Assembly: GCA_947561715.1 (NCBI GenBank)
Contig: OX387205.1
Location: forward strand, 253,001 to 317,000
Source of the DNA: Ascidia mentula
Lineage: Eukaryota > Chordata > Ascidiacea > Phlebobranchia > Ascidiidae
Reading direction: 5' to 3'
Length of the DNA: 64,000 bases
Part shown: one piece after another, positions 12,001 to 26,543 of the stretch
Layout of the letters: every line of letters begins with the position of its first letter
Numbering within the stretch: position 1 is the first letter of the stretch
Notes under the pieces: generated by a model
Databases searched by the model: none
What the model was told of the DNA's origin: nothing
Seen by the model: only the letters and a program-made list of their open reading frames with translations
Position numbers and translations under genes: made by a program

Positions 12001-15000
12001 GTGATTGGAGTGAGAAACGTTGGAGGCCTTCCTCTTATTTACTTTGCCTCCTGTTGATCCGTGCATATGAGAATGCATGCCACGTTATTGAAGGAAGTTT
12101 GCCAAGCAATCGGACAGTGCTCAAGTGTTTTGTAAAACTTGTACTTTCAACTGGCAATGCAAGGTAGTCAAACAAAAGAATATTTAACAAGTCTGCTGTA
12201 TATAATATTATCTTCATGCAAACATCAATACATGAGTTGTAACAAGTAAAATTCTCATAAACAAACCTATGAATTAAACCGAAGGAGCATTTTAGTGAAA
12301 TTGATTTGTTTTAGAATTTATACACAATAGACACATCCATACTTTTCTTTAAAATTTTTTTTTTTACTCAATAAATTCCAATTTTGTTTAGGCCGGCTCC
12401 AATGAGGATATCATGGGGTCGCTTTTATGATCCTAAAGATTACAACATCGAGTATAGCAGCAGCTCTAACACGGAATGCCCACCTATTGTGCAAGACCCT
12501 GCCAACCCAGCAAACAATGTCGCTGAAAGACCAGTTTCATGGCTTCCATTTCGACAAATGTTGGAGAGTTGGGCACATGCACTTGGCATGATGGAAGAAG
12601 GCACATTGTTGCCAATTGAATCTGCCAGAAGATGATATTTTATATTGTTTTCTGCCTTAGTGACAATTTGTCCTGCAATATCTTGTTTAATATGAATGTT
12701 ATTATGTCGTTGTGTATATTTTGTAGAAAACTGTTACTTCTTGTGAATAAAATATTTTCAACTGGACTAAATATGTTTTGACTGAACGAAACAAACTGTA
12801 ATTAAACCCACTTGTCATAAATTCATATGAAACAAATACTTACAATAATATGTTTATAGCTGACATGTGAGAACCATGATGATGGATTAACACAAGCCAT
12901 CATCCAGTGCAATGAGTGTGGGAACTTATGTTCAGAATGTGACCGATATCTTCATCTACATCGAAGAACAAGATCACATCAACGTCAGGTTAGAAACAAA
13001 TGCAGAACTTTCATACTCAATGCAAAATGAATCAGTCTATCTGGCTGTAATTCCTGTTCTTAATGTGCCATGTTATACCTAAAATTTACATTCTCTATTA
13101 CACTCTATTTATTGTTGTTTGTGCACAGCTGTGTACCTTAGCAAACCTCACTCAATGTCATCTCCTGCATTACAGATCAATAAAAAAAAGTCTTATATGC
13201 TTAACACAACATACACATTATACATGTTTTTTTGATGCAAAATCATCATTTCCTGTTTTGAGTTGTCAAAACAGCCCAAATGGTAGTGATATTATTGCAG
13301 TCTGTGTAGAAATAATTGTATGTTGCAGATATTCAAAGAGGAAGAAGAAGCGATCAGAGTAGACTTGCATGAAGGTTGTGGAAGGATTAAACTTTTCTGG
13401 TTCAAGGCACTTGCAGACTCCAATACACTGAAGGCCATGGTCGAGTTCAAGAACAGATCAACAGGTAAGGAGTGACATTCAAATTTATTTACTTCTATGC
13501 AAAAAACATTCTTCTCGAAAATAACATTTCGTGTCTACGTTATTGTAAACAACAGTTTTAATACAGATTCTTGTGTTATTCCACTGTATGTATTGAACTA
13601 TTTGTCAATTTGGTGTTATGTAAAAACTTGTTTGTTTGAAGGTCAAATGCAACCAGTGACAACTGATGCTTGTCGGTTTTGTGGAAATGCATGTGATAGC
13701 ACACAACTTGTGATGAGCAATATTTGCAATGATACAACTTGCCAGAAATATGCTGCCATGGTAACTCTTTTTAGCATATTTGTAATTTTTTACAAAAACT
13801 CATCTTTGTATGTAAACCTTTTACCACATAAAACATTTCTTGACAATGATTTTTTGAATAATTATATGATAATTTCCACAAAGCGATCTGTGGATAGCTC
13901 AGATGGTGGAAGTTTATCGAGAAAAATGTTTACCTAAAAAAGGCATCGTCAGTTTCTCCACCTTTATTAAAATGGAATCTTTTGACTGGTATCATTTTTG
14001 GATAAATTGCACAATTTCTGTGCAATTGCTGGAGATTCTTTGCGACATATTGTTGTGTCAATGTTTCAAGTTACCTAAACTTTACAGGTTTGCACCAAGA
14101 CCCACTCTTGTGGACATCTCTGTGGTGGAGTAAAGGATGAAGAAACTTGCCTTATGTGTCTCCATTCCTCATGTAATCCTGGTTTAAATCAGGATGCTGA
14201 TGATATGTGCATGATTTGTTTTACCGATGCTTTGTCAGCTGCTCCTGCAATCCAGGTAGAAATGCGTGTAACAGAATAAAATATTGTAGAGTACTCTCAT
14301 CGTACCACTGAATTTCAGTTAAAATGTGGCCACATATTTCACATCCACTGTTGTCAAACACAACTGCAGAAGCAATGGGCTGGACCTAGGATAACATTTG
14401 GTTTCTTGCTGTGCTCAATTTGTAAGGTATGTAATATTGCAAGCTCAGGGTACATTAGCAACTGTAGCATGTATGTAAACAAAAAAGTAGTTAAAAAAAT
14501 CAAACATAGTGGAAATGGTTTGGTGATTTCCATCAGATACAAGTGTTTTCATGAGTCATGTGTCCTAATAAATAAGGTAAAAAATTGTTGCTCACAGAAT
14601 GAGGTAAATCATGAAGCTTTGGAAACATACTTAAAGCCTTTGCGGGAACTTATGCAAGAAGTCAAGCGCAAGGCATTACAACGCCTCGAATATGAAGGTC
14701 TTAAAGAATGTGAAACTATCACCACAGTGGGTGGGAAGTTTTACAAGGACCCAACTGGATTTGCCCTGAATAAATATGCCTACTACATGTGCTGCAAGTG
14801 CAATAAGGTATGTGGTGGTTAATTTGAACTTGGCCAGTTCAATCCATGTTTGTGTGTAACAATTAAACTCTGTAGGCATACTATGGTGGAGAAGTGAGAT
14901 GTGATGCTGAAGCAGATGGAGACCTGTTTGATCCCCAAGAACTAATCTGTGGTGCCTGTTCTGATATTTCATGTGCACAAATATGCCCCAAACATGGAAC

Positions 15001-15353
15001 TGATTTCTTGGAGTATAAGGTAGAAGCCCTTCAAAGAGCTACCATATAATAAGTTCTTATAACTTAAGCCTAATTAAAAGTATTACTAAATGTGGAACCA
15101 TTATACTTAGTGTCGTTATTGCTGTTCTGTGGCTGTCTACTTTTGCTTTGGAACAACACATTTTTGCCAACCTTGTCATGATGACTTTCAACGAATTACT
15201 GGAATGCAAAAAAGTGAACTTCCCCATTGCCCAGCTGGTCAAAAAGCCCGACAGTTGGATGGCAAAGAATGTCCATTGCATGTTCAACACCCACCAACTG
15301 GAGAAGAGTTTGCTCTTGGTTGTGGTGTATGCAGAAATGCTCACACATTTTAG
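1..15353 (+). CDS. MYCBP2: MYCBP2 (PAM/Highwire/RPM-1) E3 ubiquitin ligase, 3' part; 5' end outside the window
   Basis: Giant atypical E3 ligase that restrains synapse growth and axon integrity and esterifies Thr/Ser of substrates. Spliced exons match the last third of vertebrate MYCBP2 in order: a Cys/His-rich segment (1-128, 375-517, 572-689), a region with [10 protein letters not shown] (about 2190-2390), an APC10/DOC domain with [18 protein letters not shown] (about 3554-4592), helical segments (about 4957-7135), ENHDDG zinc region (from 12860), RING-H2 (14089-14255 and 14319-14426, starting DDMCMIC) and the tandem-cysteine module ending [11 protein letters not shown]. The two relay cysteines known from human (C4520, C4572) are present at 14900-14902 (RCDAEA) and 15144-15146 (FCFGTTHF). 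The stop is 15351-15353. Intron 7136-12859 is phase 0 and holds another complete gene. Exons are joined by hand; identity is very secure. Confidence 0.96.
1501..1870 (+). repeat. 40-bp tandem repeat, nine full copies plus 10 bases, in a MYCBP2 intron
   Basis: The unit reads catgtgtttgtatgcaataa followed by acatttaaatagtttttgct. Copies begin at 1501, 1541, 1581, 1621, 1661, 1701, 1741, 1781 and 1821, and the tenth stops after 10 bases. They are almost identical; the first and fourth copies differ by one or two bases, so the expansion is recent. Every copy carries AATAAA in the sense direction of MYCBP2. Confidence 0.95.
6841..6897 (+). repeat. Duplicated fragment of a MYCBP2 exon inside a later intron
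   Basis: This stretch repeats 5650-5706, part of a real MYCBP2 exon coding for [16 protein letters not shown]. The copy stays open in the same frame and reads [16 protein letters not shown]. Most of its roughly seven differences are silent third-position changes, with one Gln to Leu. It lacks the rest of the exon. It sits just upstream of the next MYCBP2 exon (about 6924-7135) without an obvious acceptor of its own, so it is probably a relic rather than a used exon. Confidence 0.8.
7819..7860 (+). promoter_or_regulatory. Possible core promoter of the nested MATH-OAS gene (TATA box and IRF-like site)
   Basis: TATAAA is at 7819-7824, about 145 bases before the chosen ATG, and GTTTCACTTTG at 7848-7858 is one base off the ISRE/IRF core TTTCNNTTTC. 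Both lie within the MYCBP2 intron upstream of the nested gene. Such short matches arise often by chance in AT-rich DNA, so this is only suggestive. Confidence 0.25.
7969..12635 (+). CDS. MATH-domain / OAS-like nucleotidyltransferase (candidate cGAS-like receptor), nested in a MYCBP2 intron
   Basis: Predicted 865-aa protein from exons 7969-8153, 8278-8461, 8561-8740, 8939-9058, 9113-9263, 9529-9911, 10165-10275, 10344-10558, 10885-10989, 11083-11216, 11276-11459, 11563-11758, 11958-12163 and 12392-12635. All have GT-AG borders and the sum (2598 nt) is in frame. Domains: MATH-like at about residues 33-150 (WGWKEFI, then LLKPNGGFI), a second beta-rich MATH-like unit at about 170-275, a possible third at 295-415, a coiled coil at about 440-475, then a nucleotidyltransferase. 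The last has G590-S591 (TGSLGTNTT), D603 and D605 (WDVDF), D666 (VEVDLYP), then [11 protein letters not shown] and [13 protein letters not shown], matching the OAS C-terminal domain. OAS enzymes make 2'-5' oligoadenylate when bound to double-stranded RNA. The start is the first in-frame ATG; upstream exons cannot be excluded. No cGAS zinc thumb is visible. The ligand and product are unknown. Confidence 0.9.
9360..9478. mobile_element. 119-bp hAT-type MITE in an intron of the MATH-OAS gene
   Basis: The ends are inverted: CAGTGGTTTTAAAACT on the left and, read from the right end, CAGTGGTTTCGAAACT. CAGTGGTT is a common hAT terminus. The flanks are ATATAAAC (9352-9359) and ATATAAGG (9479-9486), an 8-bp target duplication with two mismatches. 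It has no coding capacity. Confidence 0.75.
12746..12751 (+). terminator. Polyadenylation signal of the nested MATH-OAS gene
   Basis: AATAAA lies 111 bases after the stop codon and 109 bases before the next MYCBP2 exon at 12860. This supports a separate transcript ending inside the MYCBP2 intron. Confidence 0.6.
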
Positions 15354-15467
15354 CAAAGCTAACCATTGGTTTTTGTTCTGTTTGCTACTGCAGCGAATTC
15401 CTAGAATGAAATATTTGTTGTAAAGTTCAGTTCTGTTGTCAAGTGTTGTGTTAAATACTACGGCAAC

Positions 15468-15473
15468 AATAAA
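15468..15473 (+). terminator. Polyadenylation signal for MYCBP2
   Basis: AATAAA lies 115 bases after the MYCBP2 stop codon, a usual 3' UTR distance. It sits about 90 bases before the end of the convergent gene on the other strand, so the two 3' ends are tightly packed. Confidence 0.6.
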
Positions 15474-15560
15474 AAAACAAATTGAAAAGCATTTTATTGT
15501 ATTACAAACATTTACTCATTTCATTAGTAGAAAAAGGTAAAAAATGTAATAAAGCTACCC

Positions 15561-17114
15561 TCATATATTGTCAGGTGATAAATGACCTTCCTCTAAATTG
15601 CCAACAAAAGTTTCATCCCTTTCCAAGATTTTCAATTTACTTTCATTCTGCAGGTGGCCATCATTAAAAATGTTGCCACGAAATTGCCTTTCGTCAGCAA
15701 ATGTCAAGGCATGGTACAAATTGGAAGAAAACTCCACGGGGTTACTTATACACTTTGTTAATGAATAACAAGTTTCACGAAACAAACTGTTGCAACTGTG
15801 TTTGACAATATCTGATATAGCTTGCACAGTGTTTTCACTTGCAGCTTTGTACATTGCATCTTTTTCTGGCTGAAATGCCATTGGATGACCTTCATCTAAG
15901 ACCAAAATGCAAGCTTCTTTAATTTTTCGTCTGTTGCTTTTTATTATGTGTTCGTAATTGTTCTGGACATAATTAAGGATGTTCCACTTGGAAGGCAAAT
16001 CAAATTCATTTTTCCCATCAATTTCTAAGTTAATTACTATTACAATACTGAATGGTGGAAACTCCTGCTTCCAACCAATAGTCCATTTGCCATAGGGCTG
16101 TAATCTGTAAGTTTTGTTCACTTGTAAGTCGTCGCAGACCACGAAAGGACAGCGTGTTATTGGTAGAAGGTCCTTTATGGTTAATTTATTATTGTTTGCC
16201 GATTTAAAGGGTAATTTAAATGGACCGTAAAAGTAAACCAAGACGTCACTTTGTACTGAATCACATTCAAGGAATGCAGCGGCAACAGTCAAAGAGTAGT
16301 TTACTTTGTCAAATGTACAAGTTATTGGGTTGCAGACGGAGAAATTAAGCTCTTGTTTTTTGCAACTATCTGTATAAAAATCAGAAAACGAAATAAGGCC
16401 AAGTGATTCCTGGTTGTAGCTTAAAGCCCATTTCTCAACTCTTCTGTCTTCAACAGGTTCGAAAGCAAAAGATATAGACAAAAATTCATTGGAAATATTG
16501 TAAAGATGTTTCAAGTATGCACTCAACTTTAAGCTTAATGACAATGCAAAAGCAGAAGAGCAAGCAAAGTTCATTGAAAAAGATGATGTGCAATCATCAT
16601 AAAAATTGCTTTTTAAACTTCTTTTAACCAAAGTGCACTGGGAATGCCTGTTAAAACTTACCGTTTGGACGCCACACTTATGTCCCTTGGATTGTATTTC
16701 AGTTTTAAAACTGACACTAAGCGGCTCGTCTCCATACAAGTTGCAGCACAGTTCACATAAATCACCTTGAACGTCTATACATCTAGACTCGATTAACTCG
16801 TTCAGCTCCAAAATAGCAAGATTTTTCACTGCAATCTTTACTAGATGTTCACACTGTTCTGTTGATGTCGGTTCAAGTTCGGTGACAAATATTTTTACTT
16901 GGCAAGGTGAACTGTCCGTTTTGTCCAAGAAAGACAACTTCAATACTTTCAAAGCACAATTTGTTAAAATATCTTCGTACTTTGACCACGAAACATTCAT
17001 CACAAATTGCAGCAGTCCACGCCAAAACTTACCAAGTTTAAAGAAAATAATTTTTCCTTTTCGCAGACCAGAGTCATAGAAATCTATGGACTTTGTCGCA
17101 GACAACATAATCAC
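15561..17114 (-). CDS. Unrecognised intronless 517-aa protein
   Basis: A single uninterrupted reading frame, far longer than chance in this AT-rich DNA. I do not recognise the family. It is Cys- and Ser-rich in its first 250 residues (for example LCELCCNLYGDE), with no signal peptide and no clear membrane segment. The central part has LQPYGKWTIGWKQEFPPF followed by a hydrophobic strand (SIVIVINLEI), and the C-terminal third is helical (HIIKSNRRKIKEACILVLDE). It ends 208 bases from the MYCBP2 stop (convergent) and starts 307 bases from the DUF1349 gene (divergent, possibly a shared promoter). Lack of introns among intron-rich neighbours suggests a retrocopy or a fast-evolving gene. Cytosolic or nuclear location is inferred only from the absence of targeting signals. 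Confidence 0.75.
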   Translation of the reverse strand: MIMLSATKSIDFYDSGLRKGKIIFFKLGKFWRGLLQFVMNVSWSKYEDILTNCALKVLKLSFLDKTDSSPCQVKIFVTELEPTSTEQCEHLVKIAVKNLAILELNELIESRCIDVQGDLCELCCNLYGDEPLSVSFKTEIQSKGHKCGVQTVSFNRHSQCTLVKRSLKSNFYDDCTSSFSMNFACSSAFALSLSLKLSAYLKHLYNISNEFLSISFAFEPVEDRRVEKWALSYNQESLGLISFSDFYTDSCKKQELNFSVCNPITCTFDKVNYSLTVAAAFLECDSVQSDVLVYFYGPFKLPFKSANNNKLTIKDLLPITRCPFVVCDDLQVNKTYRLQPYGKWTIGWKQEFPPFSIVIVINLEIDGKNEFDLPSKWNILNYVQNNYEHIIKSNRRKIKEACILVLDEGHPMAFQPEKDAMYKAASENTVQAISDIVKHSCNSLFRETCYSLTKCISNPVEFSSNLYHALTFADERQFRGNIFNDGHLQNESKLKILERDETFVGNLEEGHLSPDNI

Positions 17115-17421
17115 GTGATATGCATATTTTCACACGGTTGGGCGTGATTATGTGAATAGTTAACCTTTACGGTCACACGCCTGTGAGTACTGTTCCTTTA
17201 AATTATGTTTTCATGATAGTGTTTTAGATAATTTTTCTCGTTTGCATTAGAAGCTAACAACAACTCGCCAGTATTTAAAAAAACATCCGAGCGTATGGTG
17301 TTGCAACCCTTGCAACGTCAATCGCGCCAACAAATATTTGCCTCCAGCAAACAGCAACAGGTAGGTACAGAGGTACTTGCACTTTACACCATTCATTCGC
17401 GCACCGAATCAATTAACAATA

Positions 17422-18394
17422 ATGGATTTTATAGAGGTTCAATTGGATTCTATCAATACTTTGCCTGCCAAATTGCAATGGATGATAGCAAAGGAACCTG
17501 ATCTGAATAAACTGACCAATGGAGAAGGGTAAGCTTTTGTGTTTGTTTTGACCAATTTTTTTTTATAACTGTAAGCATTTGTTGCAGGTTATGGGTGCGT
17601 CCAAATTTCGAAACAGATTTTTGGAAGAACACGTACTACAACCCAGTGCTGGACGTTTACAATGGACATGTTTTGGGTTTTGACACAGCAGAGAAAATGT
17701 TCATGGCTGAAACTCGATTTACCTTTAAACCTAATGTAGGCATTTGTTTAACTGTAGCCAGTGGGCAAAACATAACAATGGTTTTTGTTTAGGTGAAATT
17801 TGATCAGGCCGGCATATTTGTTGGCCAAGATGAAGAAACATGGCTTAAGGCTGGTGTTGAATTTGTTGATGGGGAAGCATGGCAAAGTGTTGTTGTCACC
17901 AGAGGGAACTATTCTGATTGGTCAACTGCTACCATACCTTGGAAGCAAGATAAAGATGTCTATGTAAGGGTTTACAGGTAAACTTGTTTTCAAGCTAAGC
18001 AGGTTTTAGGATGTATTCAGACTATTCTTTGATTTTTGTAATTTTTTGGAAGGTTAATTGCAAATAATTTGTCCATCCTTAATATCAAAAAAGTAACAGA
18101 ATTTAACAAAGGATTATACAATAGTTTTATGAATTGATGTAAATAATATGTTGGTGATTGTAGAGTATATATTTTTTTAGGGAGAACACCAGCTATGTTG
18201 TGGAAGTCAGTGATGATGGAGTCAATTATAGATTTGTGAGAATTGCACACATGCCAACAAATGACAAAGTTACTGTTGGCATGATGATGTGTCGGCCACC
18301 AACTGAAGGAGGGGAAGGCAGTGATCAACCTGCAATGTTATTCAAACATTTCAAACTTGCTGAAAACAAAGGCTACCATCATAGTGCAAACTAG
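17422..18394 (+). CDS. DUF1349-family protein (concanavalin-A-like fold)
   Basis: Four exons, 17422-17528, 17588-17735, 17793-17977 and 18181-18394, give 654 nt in frame, a 217-aa protein. The series [55 protein letters not shown] and [14 protein letters not shown] is typical of DUF1349 proteins, beta-sandwich proteins related to yeast Ree1. Biochemical function in animals is not established. There is no signal peptide, so it is probably cytosolic. The length fits the family, and the start is the only ATG that opens the family's N-terminal region. Confidence 0.88.
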
Positions 18395-18823
18395 CGAAAT
18401 ACATTTTTTAAACCTCTGTTATTTTCCATGCTTCAATTTGTCTACCTAAATGTTCTCACTTTTACTGATAAATTTAACAAAAAACGTTTTGCAAAAACAA
18501 TACATTAACAGCATTCTGGAGCAGGTTTTCTTGCTTGCTTTCAATATTGATTGTCTTTTATTTGTTTTGGCTTGCTGTGGATGAAAGTTTAGCATTTTAA
18601 TTTTACTATCTTTCAATTCTGTGATTTCAAATCAAACAATTTAATTCCAGTATTATTGTTGCTCAGTTGTGCACTTACAGTTTCCTGAATTGATTTGCAG
18701 ATAATCAACCTCGAATTTGTTGAAATAAAATTTGTTGAGACAAACCTGCTTTGCCTGGAAGCTTTGCTTGAGGGAGAATAATTTTGTCCAAATAATGAAA
18801 GAAAATTACAATTGTACCCGCAG
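18395..18823. other. Gap with no recognised gene
   Basis: AT-rich spacer after the DUF1349 stop. It has short open stretches only and no convincing signal-peptide exon for the downstream Ly6 gene. Confidence 0.5.
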
Positions 18824-18957
18824 GGCTTGATGAAGATCGTATGAAAGAGTGTAAAAGTGTTCATGATTTAGCTCGATGCAAAGCATTGCAGAAGGATGAA
18901 CTTGATGAATTCTCTACTCTTGCTGCTGATCAATGTCGTCCTACTAGTGCAAGGTAA
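18824..18957 (+). other. Orphan exon-like open stretch of unknown gene
   Basis: A good acceptor (tacccgcag) opens a frame reading LDEDRMKECKSVHDLARC and onward to CRPTSAR, followed by a good donor (AG/gtaatg at 18954) or, read through, a stop at 18955-18957. The frame ends in phase 2, whereas the next Ly6 exon (19172) needs phase 1, so the two do not splice directly. It may be the last exon of a separate small gene, or a missing exon may lie between. Not recognised. Confidence 0.35.
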
Positions 18958-19093
18958 TGTATTGAGAGCAAACGATGTAAAAAAATTTTGATGGATGCTG
19001 CGCTTTAATTTCGAATCAAATATAAAAATATGTCGTGGGTTTATTAATAAGAGTAAAACGGTCACAAATTCCACTACAAGCACAACAAGTATA

Positions 19094-19142
19094 TTTGTTG
19101 AAACGAATAGCATTCCACAACAATGCTATTCGTTTCCACAAA
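19094..19142. repeat. Hairpin: 21-bp inverted repeat with 7-base loop
   Basis: The left arm 19094-19114 and the right arm 19122-19142 are complementary at 20 of 21 positions around the loop ccacaac. The hairpin lies in the non-coding stretch just ahead of the first Ly6 exon. It is too short for a standard miRNA precursor. Confidence 0.85.
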
Positions 19143-19171
19143 ATAACGCAGTGATCGGCATTTTTTGTGTA

Positions 19172-21073
19172 GGTTTGGAATGCTGGCAGTGTTCTGCAAG
19201 AAGCCACGAGGAGTGCATGCGAGAAGGACAACTGATGACATGTCCTCCTGAGGAGGTTTGTTCAAAATCTATCGTTGCTTATCATCAATATATCTTCTCA
19301 TTGGGCTCGTAAATCATAAAAACACACCCCGCTTCCATTGATCGGTATTAATTTTTTGGGCATTTGTTTGTTTTCAAACAAACGATTATAATATAAGCAG
19401 TTAATAAATACAAACGATAACGGCTAAAATTTAAAGTTTTACGCAGGACATCTGCACTACAGTTGTACGAAGATATGTGTCGACTTACCAAATTCGAAAG
19501 CAATGCAAACAACGCGATTCTTGTTGGAATGATAGAGAACAGGTGATTTTTTTTTCAACAAATAATTTACTAACAGACATTCGTCAATATTATGTTGTTA
19601 AGAACTGGGATAAATACGGTGGGAGGAACCAGTGCAACGAACATCATCAATCATCTGTGTGTACTTGCTGCTGCGGAAAAGACGCTTGTAATCGAGGGGA
19701 AACATGTCAGGGTGTGCTGGTGCATTTATTTCACAGCGTAATTGTGTTCGAAATTTCGCTTTGTTTCTTTTGTCTAAAAAGCTGAAATCGCGTCACCGAA
19801 GTGTCCACAGCAGCGACCTTCACTACAGCACGGTCACGTTACATGCACTAACAGGAACAGCCTTGGTTCAAAGTGTGTGTACAGCTGCACAGAGCCAGGA
19901 TATTCTCTGAACCCATATCATACAAGAACTTCCCAATGCATCGGTGATGGGCAATGGACGCCTAAACCGCCATGCTGTACAAGTGAGTTGTGGGGTCAGA
20001 AATGGGATGAAATAAAAATTAAACCTAAATTTATGTCAATCAGGACCATGTCCTCCATACGTTCCATTTGACCTGATGTGGGCTTTCACCAGACAGATAC
20101 GAGAGGACCAATCAGTGGTCGAGAGGACATTGTTCAGCACGTTTACGAAGTAAACAAATTTCTGTTGTTTTTTAAAAAGCCCCGCTGCGTTTATGCACAT
20201 TTCACTACATCCTAATGAAGGCTGCTGCATAGAAATCAAACTGTTGAAATTACAATTATTTTTACCAAAAGGGCTGTCTTGCAGTAAGTTACAAAAAGCC
20301 AATGAAAATGCCATTAATTTGTTTAGACAAAGAGAGGCAAGCAAGGAGACTTTCCGCTTGGGTAGAATTATTTACAGTGACACAGTTCACCATGGCTTGA
20401 CCTTGAACATGACATTGGATTGGCAAGATGTTAATTTCAGAAAACTTAGCCAGGGACTGCGCTTTCTTCCGCCTGGTATGTAATACAAGCAGTTATACTT
20501 TTGTTTTCCATTCAAAATATTTCATGATGTCCAACCGTCAAAGCGGCTTTAGGATTTTATACCTTGCACAAAACAATATTTTCGTGGACTTATATTTTAC
20601 ATTTCTGTTTTTATTTATTTATTCTGTCAGATAAGGGGATAGTCAACACTGGTTTGGCGCTTCAATATCTTCGCGACCACGCGTTTGGGAAAGGACATTG
20701 GGATCTTGCACATGCTGACGTCATAATATTGGTTACTGACAAAAAATCCGACGATGACGTCAAAGTGGCTGCGAAAGCCCTCCGTGACGGTGGTGTCATT
20801 GTAAGTTTTGGAAACAAGCAAAAATTGTATAACAAGCAGATACACTCGAGGAGCTAGCCTATTTCAATTGGCCAAGTTTGTGTGTAGATCTATGCCGTAT
20901 TTTTAAAACACGCCAAGAGCGACGAAGAAGTTGATATGCAGGAACTTCTTGACATTGCTGGAGAAAAGGAACATATATTTGTCATTAAAGATAACATTGA
21001 GGGAGTTGAAGGAACCGGTGGCCAAATTGCAGATGAGCTTATAACCCATTTGTGTCAAAATCTGTGTGAATAA
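19172..21073 (+). CDS. Extracellular-type protein: Ly6/uPAR-like, sushi (CCP) and VWA domains; 5' end unresolved
   Basis: Exons code for three modules in order. A Ly6/three-finger unit (about 19172-19700) starts LECWQCSARSHEEC and ends CTCCCGKDACN, the family's CC-D-CN close. A sushi module (about 19801-19981) runs from CPQQRPSLQHGHVTC to GDGQWTPKPPCC. A VWA domain (about 20044-21070) includes GRIIYSDTV, NTGLALQYLRDHA and DVIILVTDKKSDDD. The VWA keeps the Thr and second Asp of the metal site, but its first DxSxS motif is replaced by DLMWAFTRQ, so classical metal-dependent ligand binding looks lost. The module mix implies a secreted or surface protein, perhaps adhesive or immune. No signal peptide exon was found, and some inner borders are uncertain. 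The stop is 21071-21073. Confidence 0.8.
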
Positions 21074-21605
21074 AAAAATAATTTCTGCGTGTAATATAAA
21101 TGTTTTCATTTCATTTACTAATACACAAAAAATGCCAATAAACTACTCGAGAAATTATGTCGAATATTCTTATTTTATACGGCGTAAAACGATGGAAAAG
21201 GCAGGCGACACACGACACGCGACATTTTGACTGTGCAACTGCAAAACTGCAAAACATTCACCTTCAACAACTAAAATACTTAACGTTTAATCAAAATAAA
21301 CACGAATTGGTTGCTGAAATTTAATTTGCTTCTTTTTGTTGTGACGTTGCTGCAAACAAAACAGTTTGTTTAAACGTGTTTGTTATATTCAACGTTTTCC
21401 CTGCACCTGATCAACTAGTTGTTTCGAGCTGATAAGTATTGCTCCCTCCCATCCATGTGATTATAACGCTGACATTCCTAGGTCTGCACTTGTGATAATA
21501 AAACCCTTGTACACATGTTTAATGTGCCTGTTGTTGGGTGAGAATACCCAATGAATTGCTGTCTAAAAAATAATCTGTAAACAAAAGCCCATTATTAAGT
21601 GAAAC
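21074..21605. other. Spacer holding the NDUFS1 promoter region
   Basis: A 532-base gap between the VWA gene and NDUFS1. Overlapping AATAAA hexamers follow the VWA stop closely. No RNA gene, repeat or clear TATA box was seen near the NDUFS1 start. Confidence 0.4.

Positions 21606-26543
<4,938 letters not shown>

Noticed and set aside
7969-12635. MATH-OAS exons as extra exons of MYCBP2
   Set aside because: The MYCBP2 exons at 7135 and 12860 join in phase 0 to give the known human order, while the intervening exons have their own ATG, stop and poly(A) signal and no MYCBP2 similarity.
13884-13912. tRNA-like A box (TAGCTCAGATGG)
   Set aside because: No B box or cloverleaf follows within the needed distance.
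19543-19576. 34-nt intron in the Ly6 exon
   Set aside because: Its length is not a multiple of three and its removal breaks the frame; a 60-nt alternative ending at TTAAG, or retention, fits better.
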